Source: Buttiauxella selenatireducens
GTDB taxonomy: Bacteria > Pseudomonadota > Gammaproteobacteria > Enterobacterales > Enterobacteriaceae
Length of the DNA stretch: 64,000 nt
Assembly: GCF_031432975.1 (NCBI RefSeq)
Contig: NZ_CP133838.1
Location: forward strand, 2,542,001 to 2,606,000
Reading direction: 5' to 3'
Under the pieces are notes generated by a model. The model was not told the origin of the DNA, made no database searches, and worked only from the letters and a program-made list of their open reading frames with translations. This document shows positions 56,054-64,000 of the stretch, piece after piece. Position numbers and translations under genes: made by a program. Each line of letters begins with the position of its first letter. Position 1 is the stretch's first letter.

Positions 56054-58000
56054 ATGAACCGTTTTGTCATTGCGAATACCTGTGATTGTATTGGGTGCAA
56101 ATCTTGCGAAATAGCCTGCATGTTGGCTCATAATGAACAACGTTACCCTGAACCTGGGCAGCATCTGCAATCTCGCGTCACGGTGGTTAATACGGGTAGC
56201 GCGTCAACTGCCGTTATGTGCCATCAATGTGATAATGCGCCATGTGTAGCGAGCTGCCCTACCGCCGCGCTGGTTTATCAAAATGATCATGTCGTTCTTG
56301 ATGAGAAACACTGTATCGGGTGTAAAAGCTGCATCCTCGCGTGCCCGTTTGGCGTGATAAGCCTGACGACCAACGACCATCCCATCGCCCAAAAATGTGA
56401 TTTATGTGAACAAAAAAACAGTGCCAGCGGCCCTGCCTGTGTCAACGTCTGCCCGACCAATGCCTTGCAGCTTGTCACCCAGAAACAGCTAACCCAACTT
56501 CGTCACAAACGGCAGCAAGAGACACTCCCAGGCCTACGCGCGTCACGGCAAACCGGCCGTGACAAACTGCTGCTCAGCCCAAAAAGAAGCGATCCAGATA
56601 AATTACCGGCCGACGAGCGACGCCACCATTTCCAGGAAATCTATCAGCCCTTTAAACCGGAACAAACATGCCAGGCCGGTGAGCGCTGTCTGGAATGCGC
56701 CGACCATGCCAACTGCCGCTGGACATGCCCACTGCATAATGCCATCCCGGAACTTATTCGCCTGGCAAAACAGGGGCGTATCAACGAAGCCGTGGAGCTT
56801 TCGCACCTAACCAGCAGCATGCCCGAAGTTTGTGGGCGCGTTTGCCCACAAGACCGGTTGTGCGAAGGTTCCTGCACGCTTGAGAGCAACAGTGGATCGG
56901 TCACCATTGGGTGCATAGAAAAATATATCACTGATACCGCGTTAAAGGCGGGTTGGCGCCCGGATCTTAGTGGTGTTCGGCCACGATCAGAACGCGTTGC
57001 AATCATTGGCGCGGGCCCGGCGGGATTAGCCTGCGCAGACGTACTTGCGCGGCACGGCGTGAAAGCGGTGGTTTACGATCGCCATCCAGAAATTGGCGGC
57101 CTGCTGACGTTTGGCATCCCCTCCTTCAAACTTGATAAGCACGTGTTAGCAACGCGCAGAGAAATATTCACCGGCATGGGCATTGAGTTCGTGCTCAACT
57201 GTGAAATTGGTCGGGATATCAGCTTCAGCCAGTTGATTAAGGAAAACGACGCGGTGTTTATCGCCCCAGGCACTTATCAGTCAATGATTGCAGAGCTTGA
57301 GAATGAGAATGCAACAGGTGTGCTAGAAGCGTTGCCCTATTTGATAGCCAATACCCGCAATGTGATGAATATCGCCGAAGATCCTGAAAACCCGTTTGTT
57401 ACGCTCAAAGGCAAACGTGTAGTGGTGCTCGGTGGTGGTGACACGGCAATGGATTGCTTGCGAACCGCCGTGCGTCAGGGCGCGACAGCGGTAACTTGCG
57501 CCTACCGGCGGGATGAAGCCAATATGCCAGGCTCGCGTAAAGAAGTAAAAAATGCGCGTGAAGAAGGCGTGGAATTTCAGTTTAACATCCAGCCGCAACG
57601 CATCGTGCTGAATAAAAAAGGGGCCGTAGCGGGAATCGAAATGCTACTGACCGAACTTGGCGAAATGGATGCCAGTGGACGCAGACGCCCTAAAATCATC
57701 AAAGGCTCAGAGTTTATTATTGAAGCCGATGCACTCATTGTCGCATTTGGTTTCCAGGCTCATGCCATGCCATGGCTGAAAGAAGGCCACGTAGAATGCG
57801 ATAAGTGGGGACAAATTCGTATCGGCTCAAACTCACGCTACCCAGGGCAGACCACAAACCCACGCGTTTTTGCCGGAGGAGATGCCGTGCGCGGTGCAGA
57901 CCTGGTCGTAACAGCAATGGTCGATGGCCGCCGCGCTGCGACGGATATTATTGATATGCTCGACTGCGAGCAGGCGAAAGCGACGAAGGCAGCATCATGA
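56054..58000 (+). CDS. uacF: AegA/UacF-type Fe-S, FAD/NADPH oxidoreductase
   Basis: 648 residues (E. coli UacF 639, AegA 659). N-terminal ferredoxin part with four 4Fe-4S motifs (CIGCKSCEIAC, CHQCDNAPC, CIGCKSCILAC, CDLCEQK...CVNVC), then a GltD-like module: Cys-rich CLECADHANCRWTC, FAD site IIGAGPAGLACADVLARHG, NADPH site VVLGGGDTAMDCLRTA, and VFAGGDAVRGADLVV. E. coli UacF and AegA are needed for anaerobic or microaerobic urate breakdown. ATG 56054 gives the MNRFVIAN start of the family; an upstream in-frame start at 55955 is unlikely. ATGA overlap with ygfS. Confidence 0.92.
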   Translation: MNRFVIANTCDCIGCKSCEIACMLAHNEQRYPEPGQHLQSRVTVVNTGSASTAVMCHQCDNAPCVASCPTAALVYQNDHVVLDEKHCIGCKSCILACPFGVISLTTNDHPIAQKCDLCEQKNSASGPACVNVCPTNALQLVTQKQLTQLRHKRQQETLPGLRASRQTGRDKLLLSPKRSDPDKLPADERRHHFQEIYQPFKPEQTCQAGERCLECADHANCRWTCPLHNAIPELIRLAKQGRINEAVELSHLTSSMPEVCGRVCPQDRLCEGSCTLESNSGSVTIGCIEKYITDTALKAGWRPDLSGVRPRSERVAIIGAGPAGLACADVLARHGVKAVVYDRHPEIGGLLTFGIPSFKLDKHVLATRREIFTGMGIEFVLNCEIGRDISFSQLIKENDAVFIAPGTYQSMIAELENENATGVLEALPYLIANTRNVMNIAEDPENPFVTLKGKRVVVLGGGDTAMDCLRTAVRQGATAVTCAYRRDEANMPGSRKEVKNAREEGVEFQFNIQPQRIVLNKKGAVAGIEMLLTELGEMDASGRRRPKIIKGSEFIIEADALIVAFGFQAHAMPWLKEGHVECDKWGQIRIGSNSRYPGQTTNPRVFAGGDAVRGADLVVTAMVDGRRAATDIIDMLDCEQAKATKAAS

Positions 58001-58470
58001 AAACAGCTTACATTCATGTTGAGACACAGCGCTGTATTGGCTGCCGCACGTGTGAAGTGAGTTGTGCGGTTAACCATCAGTCCGACGCGCGCAAAGAATT
58101 TTCTCCCCGCCTGCGCGTTTACAAAACGAGTGACATCAGTTCCCCTGCCGTATGTCACCAGTGCGAAAGTGCGCCCTGCGCAAGCGTCTGTCCTACCGGG
58201 GCGTTGAGCAAGCGAAATGGGATAATTGCAGCGGATGAAGCACTGTGCATCGGGTGCAAAAGCTGCATTATGGCCTGCCCGTTCGGTGCTGTAGATGTGG
58301 TTGGGGAAGCGGTAGCGCCACAAAAAATCGCGTTATTAAAATGTGATATGTGCCAGCATGACCCTCAAGGCCCAGCCTGTGTGAGCGTTTGCCCGACCGA
58401 TGCCCTTAGCATTATGACGCCAGAGAGATTAGAGCAACTCTCCATGCAAAAACGCCACGCTGTTTTCTAA
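57997..58470 (+). CDS. ygfS: 4Fe-4S ferredoxin-type protein YgfS
   Basis: 157 residues (E. coli YgfS 162). HycB/DmsB-like with four clusters: CIGCRTCEVSC, CHQCESAPCASVC, CIGCKSCIMAC and CDMC...CVSVC. It carries electrons between soluble or membrane partners, probably with UacF, whose stop it overlaps by 4 bp. Ends with no obvious strong terminator; ACGGGGC/GCCCCGT at 58484-58506 is a 7-bp stem without a T-run. Confidence 0.92.
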   Translation: MKTAYIHVETQRCIGCRTCEVSCAVNHQSDARKEFSPRLRVYKTSDISSPAVCHQCESAPCASVCPTGALSKRNGIIAADEALCIGCKSCIMACPFGAVDVVGEAVAPQKIALLKCDMCQHDPQGPACVSVCPTDALSIMTPERLEQLSMQKRHAVF

Positions 58471-58650
58471 ACCCTAAAGTATTACGGGGCGGTGCATCTG
58501 CCCCGTATTCCCCCTGAATTAACAACGGCCTTTCATACGATATCAGCACAAAAAACGAGATATAAATCACAATACCGGTTGTACACCCGGATCGATGGTT
58601 TTATGATCGCCTCCTCTCCATACTTTTACTGACCAGCGCGAAACCCATTT

Positions 58651-59847
58651 ATGACCATAAGCAACGTATCACGCAAAACGGCGTGGTTACGCGTCGTTAC
58701 GCTCGCTGTCGCGGCCTTTATTTTTAACACCACGGAATTTGTCCCAGTCGGTTTGCTGTCAGACATCGCCGATAGTTTTGGCATGCAAACCGCGCAAGTC
58801 GGGATCATGCTGACTATCTACGCCTGGGTAGTGGCGCTGATGTCCCTGCCGTTTATGCTCTTGACCAGCCAGGTCGAACGAAAGCGGCTATTAATCAGCA
58901 TTTTTATCTTGTTTATCGTAAGCCACGTGCTCTCTTTTGTGGCCTGGAGTTTTACCGTGTTGGTGATTAGCCGCATCGGTATCGCATTTGCCCACGCGAT
59001 TTTCTGGTCGATTACCGCGTCGCTGGCGATTCGTATGGCACCCGCAGGCAAAAAAGCGCAGGCGCTGAGTTTGATTGCCACCGGCACAGCGCTTGCGATG
59101 GTGCTGGGTTTGCCGCTTGGGCGTATTGTCGGGCAGTATTTCGGCTGGCGCACCACCTTCTTCGCCATTGGCGTTATCGCGGCCATCACGCTGTTCTGTG
59201 TAATGAAACTGTTGCCTAAATTACCCAGCGAGCATTCAGGATCACTTAAAAGTTTACCGCTGCTGTTCAAGCGACCAGCGTTAGTCAGCTTATACGCATT
59301 GGTTGCGGTGGTCGTTACCGCGCATTACACCGCTTACAGTTACATTGAGCCGTTTGTGCAAACCGTGGCCGGATTGAGCGCCAATATGGCTACCTTCCTG
59401 CTGTTGGTACTGGGGGGCGCGGGGATTATTGGCAGCGTGATGTTTGGTAAATTGGGGAATCGGCACTCATCCACGCTCGTCAGCGGCTCTGTCGGTTTAT
59501 TAGTGCTGTGCCTTGCGTTGCTGTTGCCTGCCGCACAAAGTACCGCTTACCTCACGTTGTTATGCCTGTTCTGGGGTGTCGCGATTATGGTCATCACCCT
59601 CGGCATGCAGGTTAAAGTGCTGGCGCTGGCACCTGATGCAACCGATGTATCAATGGCGTTATTCTCGGGGATTTTTAATATCGGGATTGGAGCTGGGGCG
59701 TTGGTGGGTAATCAGGTGAGTTTGCATTTTGATATGTCCAGCATCGGTCTGGTCGGTGCGGTTCCTGCACTGGTTGCGCTTATTGGCTCGGTGTTAATCT
59801 TCCGCCGCTGGCCGGTGTCGTTAGAAGAGAAGCCGCAGCACAGTTAA
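58651..59847 (+). CDS. sotB: Sugar efflux MFS transporter SotB
   Basis: 398 residues (E. coli SotB/YdeA 396) and closely alike throughout, e.g. [27 protein letters not shown] (motif A) and [21 protein letters not shown]. Twelve membrane helices. Exports arabinose, lactose or IPTG-like sugars in E. coli. Gene order sotB-marC-marRAB-eamA is conserved with E. coli. Confidence 0.94.
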   Translation: MTISNVSRKTAWLRVVTLAVAAFIFNTTEFVPVGLLSDIADSFGMQTAQVGIMLTIYAWVVALMSLPFMLLTSQVERKRLLISIFILFIVSHVLSFVAWSFTVLVISRIGIAFAHAIFWSITASLAIRMAPAGKKAQALSLIATGTALAMVLGLPLGRIVGQYFGWRTTFFAIGVIAAITLFCVMKLLPKLPSEHSGSLKSLPLLFKRPALVSLYALVAVVVTAHYTAYSYIEPFVQTVAGLSANMATFLLLVLGGAGIIGSVMFGKLGNRHSSTLVSGSVGLLVLCLALLLPAAQSTAYLTLLCLFWGVAIMVITLGMQVKVLALAPDATDVSMALFSGIFNIGIGAGALVGNQVSLHFDMSSIGLVGAVPALVALIGSVLIFRRWPVSLEEKPQHS

Positions 59848-59908
59848 TGTAGCGATGTCGGGCGGCGCAATGCTCACCCGACATCCCTTTCCTTACGTAG
59901 GCGTCTGA

Positions 59909-60580
59909 TTAACTGGCTGGGAAATGAGTAATAATTTCCAGTATGCCGTTAATAATAAACTGCACGCCCATACAAACCAGCAAGAACCCCATCAGGCGGG
60001 AAATAGCTTCAATACCGCTTTTACCCACCATCCGCATAATCGCGCCAGAACTGCGTAAGCTTCCCCACAAGATTATCCCCACCAGGGCAAAAATAATGGG
60101 TGGGGCCACCAGCACAACCCAATTGGCAAAATCGACACCGTGTTCAATGGTCGACGACGAACTGATAATCATTGCTATGGTACCTGGCCCCGCAGTGCTC
60201 GGCATGGCGAGAGGTACAAAGGCAATGTTGGTATCCGGTTCTTCTTCCATCTCCTGGGCTTTGGTGTTTGCTTCCAGTGATTCATGCGCTTTTTGTTGTG
60301 GGAACAACATGCGGAAACCAATGAAGGCAACAATCAGCCCACCCGCAATACGTAAGCCAGGTATGGAAATACCAAAGGTATTCATCACAACCTGACCTGC
60401 GTAATACGCGACCATCATGATAATGAATACGTTGACTGACGCCATTAACGCAGTTTTATCACGGGCCTTTTTGTTCATATCTCCGGCGAGACCAAGGAAC
60501 AATGCTACCGTAGTCAATGGGTTAGCTAGCGGCAACAATACCACCAGCCCCAACCCTACGGCCTTAACTAACTCCACCAT
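59909..60580 (-). CDS. marC: MarC family inner-membrane protein
   Basis: 223 residues (E. coli 221) with six membrane helices; [22 protein letters not shown], split as [10 protein letters not shown] and LFLGLAGD, and [17 protein letters not shown] are nearly identical to E. coli MarC. Despite its place it does not cause drug resistance in E. coli; function unknown. Divergent from marRAB, sharing the 198-bp control region. Confidence 0.94.
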   Translation of the reverse strand: MVELVKAVGLGLVVLLPLANPLTTVALFLGLAGDMNKKARDKTALMASVNVFIIMMVAYYAGQVVMNTFGISIPGLRIAGGLIVAFIGFRMLFPQQKAHESLEANTKAQEMEEEPDTNIAFVPLAMPSTAGPGTIAMIISSSSTIEHGVDFANWVVLVAPPIIFALVGIILWGSLRSSGAIMRMVGKSGIEAISRLMGFLLVCMGVQFIINGILEIITHFPAS

Positions 60581-60680
60581 CTTCAGTCCTTAACGTCGGT
60601 TGCTTATGCGTTGCTGAGTATAGCAGCCAACCCTGGCGACTTTCGTTAAAGGATGCGTCTTAATGTTAAAACTGAACCGT

Positions 60681-60773
60681 TTTAGCAATTTGTGGCATCA
60701 CCGATTCATCACGTTGACTTATGCTTGCCTGAGCAATAATATCCACCGTGATTAAATATACTTGCCTGGGCAA
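60681..60773 (+). promoter_or_regulatory. marRAB promoter, marbox and MarR operators
   Basis: Marbox at 60681-60700 (TTTAGCAATTTGTGGCATCA). Promoter: -35 TTGACT (60714-60719), 17 bp, -10 TAATAT (60737-60742). MarR sites TTGCCTGAGCAA (60725-60736), within the promoter spacer, and TTGCCTGGGCAA (60762-60773), just before the marR GTG. The arrangement equals E. coli marO: MarR represses; MarA, SoxS and Rob activate. Confidence 0.92.
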
Positions 60774-60778
60774 TCATA

Positions 60779-61219
60779 GTGAAAAATACAAACGATCTGT
60801 TTAACGAAGTGATTCCCCTCGGAAGACTGATCCACATGGTTAACCAGCATAAAGACCGCCTGCTAAACGAGCATCTCTCCCCGCTGGATATTACTGCTAC
60901 GCAATTTAAGGTGTTATGCACTATCTATTGCGAAGCATGCGTACAACCAGTGGAGCTGAAAAAAGCGTTGTCAGTCGACCTCGGCGCGCTAACGCGCATG
61001 TTAGACCGCCTGTTGTGCAAAGGATGGGTCGAACGCTTACCAAATCCCAATGATAAACGTGGCGTACTGATACGGCTGACTCCCGAAGGGAAGACGTTGT
61101 GTGAGAAATGCCACCAGCTGGTGGGACAAAACCTGCATCAAGAACTGACTAAAAACCTAAAGGCAGACGAAGTGGATATGCTTTATCAACTCCTGACAAA
61201 AGTCTTGCCGCAAACCTGA
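60779..61219 (+). CDS. marR: Repressor MarR
   Basis: 146 residues (E. coli 144), GTG start as in E. coli. Winged-helix MarR fold: [11 protein letters not shown], the recognition helix region [14 protein letters not shown] and the wing [13 protein letters not shown] conserved Cys in [10 protein letters not shown] (E. coli Cys80-type redox region) is present. Released from DNA by salicylate or copper-driven disulfides, it derepresses marRAB. Followed by marA after 14 bp. Confidence 0.96.
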   Translation: MKNTNDLFNEVIPLGRLIHMVNQHKDRLLNEHLSPLDITATQFKVLCTIYCEACVQPVELKKALSVDLGALTRMLDRLLCKGWVERLPNPNDKRGVLIRLTPEGKTLCEKCHQLVGQNLHQELTKNLKADEVDMLYQLLTKVLPQT

Positions 61220-61233
61220 TAAGTGGTGAAACC

Positions 61234-61608
61234 ATGTCCAGACGGAACAATGATTCAGTAACAATTCAAAGTATTTTGGACTGGATAGAAGAGAACCTGG
61301 AAAACCCTCTTTCGCTTGAGAAGGTTTCGCAGCGTTCAGGCTACTCAAAGTGGCACCTGCAAAGGATGTTTAAAAAAGAAACCGGCCATTCATTAGGCCA
61401 ATACATCCGCAATCGCAAATTGACTGAGATCGCTCTCAAACTGAAACAAAGTGACGAGCCGATTCTCTATTTAGCAGAACAATACGGGTTTGAGTCACAA
61501 CAGACACTCACCCGCACGTTCAAGAATTATTTTTCTGTACCACCTCATCGATTCCGCGTTGCGTGTTCAGGTGGTGAAGGAAAGTATATTCACCCGCTAA
61601 ATCATTAA
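61234..61608 (+). CDS. marA: AraC/XylS activator MarA
   Basis: 124 residues (E. coli 127). Two helix-turn-helix motifs, the first ending [18 protein letters not shown] and the second [17 protein letters not shown], both almost unchanged. Binds marboxes as a monomer and turns on acrAB, tolC, micF and other genes. The C-terminal tail after FRVACSGG diverges slightly from E. coli. Confidence 0.96.
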   Translation: MSRRNNDSVTIQSILDWIEENLENPLSLEKVSQRSGYSKWHLQRMFKKETGHSLGQYIRNRKLTEIALKLKQSDEPILYLAEQYGFESQQTLTRTFKNYFSVPPHRFRVACSGGEGKYIHPLNH

Positions 61609-61660
61609 TATTATTAACAAATGCTATGCAACCGCCTGTTGATTCAGGCACCGAGGATTT

Positions 61661-61870
61661 ATGAAACGTTTTATCTCGAGCGCGAGCCTGCTGTTGATTC
61701 TGGCCTCCGCTAATGCTCTGGCAGAGCAATCGAGCCCATTCAGTGCCACGCAAGCTAATCAAGGCAACATGATTATCCCAGCCGCTGACAACGCTGGCGA
61801 CAACGGCCACATGATGGGTGAAAAGTCTGAATGGCTGGGTACGCCCTATTATCAAAATAACAGCAACTGA
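61661..61870 (+). CDS. marB: MarB
   Basis: 69 residues (E. coli 72). Signal peptide MKRFISSASLLLILASANALA, cleaved near residue 21, then a short periplasmic segment ending EWLGTPYYQNN. E. coli MarB lowers marA expression indirectly from the periplasm. Last gene of marRAB, 52 bp after marA. Confidence 0.9.
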   Translation: MKRFISSASLLLILASANALAEQSSPFSATQANQGNMIIPAADNAGDNGHMMGEKSEWLGTPYYQNNSN

Positions 61871-61910
61871 TCATCGCTGCGGCGGGATCATCTCACCGAT
61901 CCCGCCAGAA

Positions 61911-62804
61911 TTAACTCACCACCGTCCTGCGTACCCGCAAACCAAAGACGTTAATATACAAGCCGCCCATAATCAGCAACGCCCCCGCTAGCTGTGTCAG
62001 AGAAAGCGTTTCATCCAAAAGCCATGCGGCGCTCGCCATCCCAACCACCGGCACCAGTAACGATAGCGGCGCAACACGCCAGGTTTCGTATCGTCCCAGC
62101 AAACTTCCCCAAATCCCATAGCCCACAATCGTTGCCACAAACGCCAGATAGACCAACGACAAGATAGTCGTCATATCAATGGCAATCAGGCTTTGCCACA
62201 TCAAAGATGGGCCATCGAAAAAGAGACTGGCGGCAAAGAATGGCAGCACAGGAATTAACGCACTCCACACCACCAAAGACATAATCGGCGGACGCGCTTC
62301 TAACTGCATAATTTTCTTATTGAAGATATTGCCGCACGCCCAACTGAACGCCGCGGCCAGCGTCAGCATAAAACCGAGCAACGCCACATGCTGCCCACCA
62401 AGACTGCCCTCAATCAGTACCAGAACGCCGATAACGGCAAGGGTAATTCCCGCCAATTGCTTTCCCTGCAGACGTTCTTTAAAGACACACGCCCCCAGGA
62501 TAATGGTGAAGAATGCTTGCGCCTGAAGCACCAGCGAAGCAAGGCCTGCGGGCATGCCAAACTTAATGGCACTAAACAAAAACGCAAACTGCCCAAAGCT
62601 TATCGTCAGCCCGTATGCGGCCAGTAAACGAAAGGGAATTTTCGGACGGGCGACAAACAGTAACGCGGGGAACGCAACCAGCAGGAAGCGCAGGCCAGCC
62701 AACAACAACGGCGGCATATTATGCAGCCCCATTTTAATCACGACAAAATTCAGCCCCCACACCACGACGACGAGCATCGCCAGCAGTCCATCTTTACGCG
62801 TCAT
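61911..62804 (-). CDS. eamA: EamA family cysteine/O-acetylserine exporter
   Basis: 297 residues (E. coli EamA/YdeD 299), ten membrane helices in two EamA repeats (VVWGLNFVVIKMGLHNMPP; YLAFVATIVGYGIWG). Exports cysteine-pathway metabolites in E. coli. Convergent with marB, 40 bp apart, matching E. coli order. Confidence 0.93.
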   Translation of the reverse strand: MTRKDGLLAMLVVVVWGLNFVVIKMGLHNMPPLLLAGLRFLLVAFPALLFVARPKIPFRLLAAYGLTISFGQFAFLFSAIKFGMPAGLASLVLQAQAFFTIILGACVFKERLQGKQLAGITLAVIGVLVLIEGSLGGQHVALLGFMLTLAAAFSWACGNIFNKKIMQLEARPPIMSLVVWSALIPVLPFFAASLFFDGPSLMWQSLIAIDMTTILSLVYLAFVATIVGYGIWGSLLGRYETWRVAPLSLLVPVVGMASAAWLLDETLSLTQLAGALLIMGGLYINVFGLRVRRTVVS

Positions 62805-62994
62805 TTTGCTTCCCCTGTTGTTATTGCATTTTTGTTAAAACTTAAAGCTAAATCAGCAGCGTGAATAGATACAGATGACACATTTAAGCTTCAGTACAGA
62901 AAGCAACACCTTAAAAACTGCATCTATACTTTGCCAAATCTTCATGATAAATCTGAGTTCCCCCGATTAATCATTAATAAAAACAAACGATAAA

Positions 62995-64000
62995 ATGGTT
63001 TCTTTAGCATCGCGATTTTCTGGCAAACATCTCTCCATCAGCGTGTTACTGCTCTCCTCCCTGCTGCTTACGGTAGGGCGTGGGCTGACGCTCCCCTTCA
63101 TGACCATTTACCTTTCCCGCAACTACAACATGCCGCTCACCGAAATTGGTATGGCGTTGACCATTGCGCTCACCACAGGGGTCGTTTTCAGTTTATGGTT
63201 TGGCATCCTGGCAGATAAGTTCGATAAGAAAAAATGCATGCTGCTGGCGATTATTATTTTCCTGGGTGGATTTGTGGCGATCCCGCTGGTCAGTAATGCC
63301 ATTTTGGTGGTGGTGTTTTACTCGCTCATTAACTGCGCTTATTCGGTCTTTGCGACCGTGCTAAAAGGCTATTTCGCCGATACGCTGGAAACTCACCAGA
63401 AACCAAAAATCTTCTCTCTCAATTATACCTTTGCCAATATCGGTTGGACGGTTGGCCCACCGATTGGCACGCTGGCCGTACTCTACAGCACGAACCTGCC
63501 ATTCTGGCTATCCGGCCTGACGGCGATCATTCCGTTTATCGTCATTAGCCGTTATGTACACAGCGTTCCGGTAAGTGAAATACAGCAAAGCAGCACCAGG
63601 CTTTCTCCGAGCCTGATGCTCAAAGATAAGGCGCTGATGTATTTCACCTTATCGGCATTTCTTGGCTCATTAGTTTTTGGCTCTTTTGCCGCCTGTTTAT
63701 CGCAATATGCCATTGCTATCTCGGATTCAGATTTGGCACAAAAAGTGGTCGGCGTAGTCCTTCCGGTCAACGCGTTTGTGGTGGTGGTTTTCCAGTATAT
63801 GGTCGGCAAACGCATTCGCCCGGACAACATCCAAAAGCTGATGTTTTACGGCACGCTATTTTTTATGGCTGGACTGGCAGGCTTTATGATTTCGGGCGAC
63901 AACCTGCTTTTGTGGGGGTTATCGGCCGCGGTGTTTACCATTGGCGAGCTTATCTTCGCACCGGGCGAATATATGCTGGTCGATAACATCGCACCGCCAG
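62995..64000 (+). CDS. ydeE: MFS transporter YdeE (3' end beyond window)
   Basis: The frame opens at ATG 62995 and runs off the right edge, giving 335 codons. The product has about ten membrane helices, with words as in E. coli YdeE: TVGRGLTLPFMTIYLSR, FGILADKFDKKK (motif A), NIGWTVGPPIGTL, and FTIGELIFAPGEYML at the edge. E. coli YdeE has been linked to dipeptide efflux and arabinose. It follows eamA divergently with 190 bp between; no terminator or operator is recognised there. Confidence 0.92.
   Translation, partial: MVSLASRFSGKHLSISVLLLSSLLLTVGRGLTLPFMTIYLSRNYNMPLTEIGMALTIALTTGVVFSLWFGILADKFDKKKCMLLAIIIFLGGFVAIPLVSNAILVVVFYSLINCAYSVFATVLKGYFADTLETHQKPKIFSLNYTFANIGWTVGPPIGTLAVLYSTNLPFWLSGLTAIIPFIVISRYVHSVPVSEIQQSSTRLSPSLMLKDKALMYFTLSAFLGSLVFGSFAACLSQYAIAISDSDLAQKVVGVVLPVNAFVVVVFQYMVGKRIRPDNIQKLMFYGTLFFMAGLAGFMISGDNLLLWGLSAAVFTIGELIFAPGEYMLVDNIAPP

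Noticed and set aside
58484-58506. Terminator after ygfS
   Set aside because: Seven-base GC stem but no T-tract; left as a weak hairpin.

Overview
The window is chromosomal DNA from a member of the Enterobacteriaceae. Gene content and order match the Escherichia coli terminus region closely: sotB-marC-marRAB-eamA-ydeE, uxaB-dgcF-glsB, and the ygeV/ygeWXY-hyuA-yqeA purine cluster. Several genes are not in E. coli K-12, including a cyclic beta-1,2-glucan synthase, an NTF2-like protein and a Ldh_2-family reductase. Base composition is near 50% GC. A Buttiauxella- or Kluyvera-like genus would fit, but the genus is a guess.

The most distinctive structural signal is that this is the replication terminus. 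A 28-bp sequence at 5410-5437 is identical, as I recall it, to the E. coli dif site (XerCD dimer resolution). FtsK-orienting KOPS octamers point toward it from both sides. Three perfect matS sites (MatP, Ter macrodomain) lie at 30561, 31841 and 44211. Most large operons right of dif are on the minus strand, as expected for that replichore.

Layout. 1-3 kb: end of an APC permease, a DpkA-like reductase and a LysR regulator. 3-5.3 kb: an aldo/keto reductase with a truncated second copy, and a MipA/OmpV porin-like protein. 5.4 kb: dif. 5.5-12.5 kb: small hypothetical, Old Yellow Enzyme, an AT-rich phosphoethanolamine transferase, a LysR/NTF2-like divergent pair, and an ABC-F ATPase. 12.5-21.1 kb: a cyclic beta-1,2-glucan synthase split into two frames. 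21-24 kb: zinc ribbon, a short chemoreceptor, a SYLF lipoprotein and a small membrane protein. 24.4-30.6 kb: TetA-like efflux pump, a FecCD-type ABC importer with a structured leader, and an Rrf2 regulator divergent from an NDH-2-like enzyme. 30.6-36 kb: VF530, dsbG, uxaB, dgcF, glsB.

36-58.5 kb is a purine/molybdenum-hydroxylase regulon: a urate/xanthine permease, ssnA (frameshifted), ygfK, an XdhC-family Mo-enzyme maturation factor, yqeA, hyuA, ygeY, ygeX, ygeW, the sigma-54 activator ygeV, mocA, a 2Fe-2S subunit, a fused Mo+FAD hydroxylase, uacF and ygfS. Sigma-54 promoter motifs precede ygeW, ygfK, the maturation factor and the hydroxylase, with a weaker one before uacF. This suggests that YgeV drives the whole set, which would oxidise purines, open the ring and recover carbamoyl phosphate and ammonia, with ferredoxin-like proteins carrying the electrons. 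58.6-64 kb is the multidrug-resistance mar locus with its operator, flanked by efflux genes; ydeE runs off the right edge.
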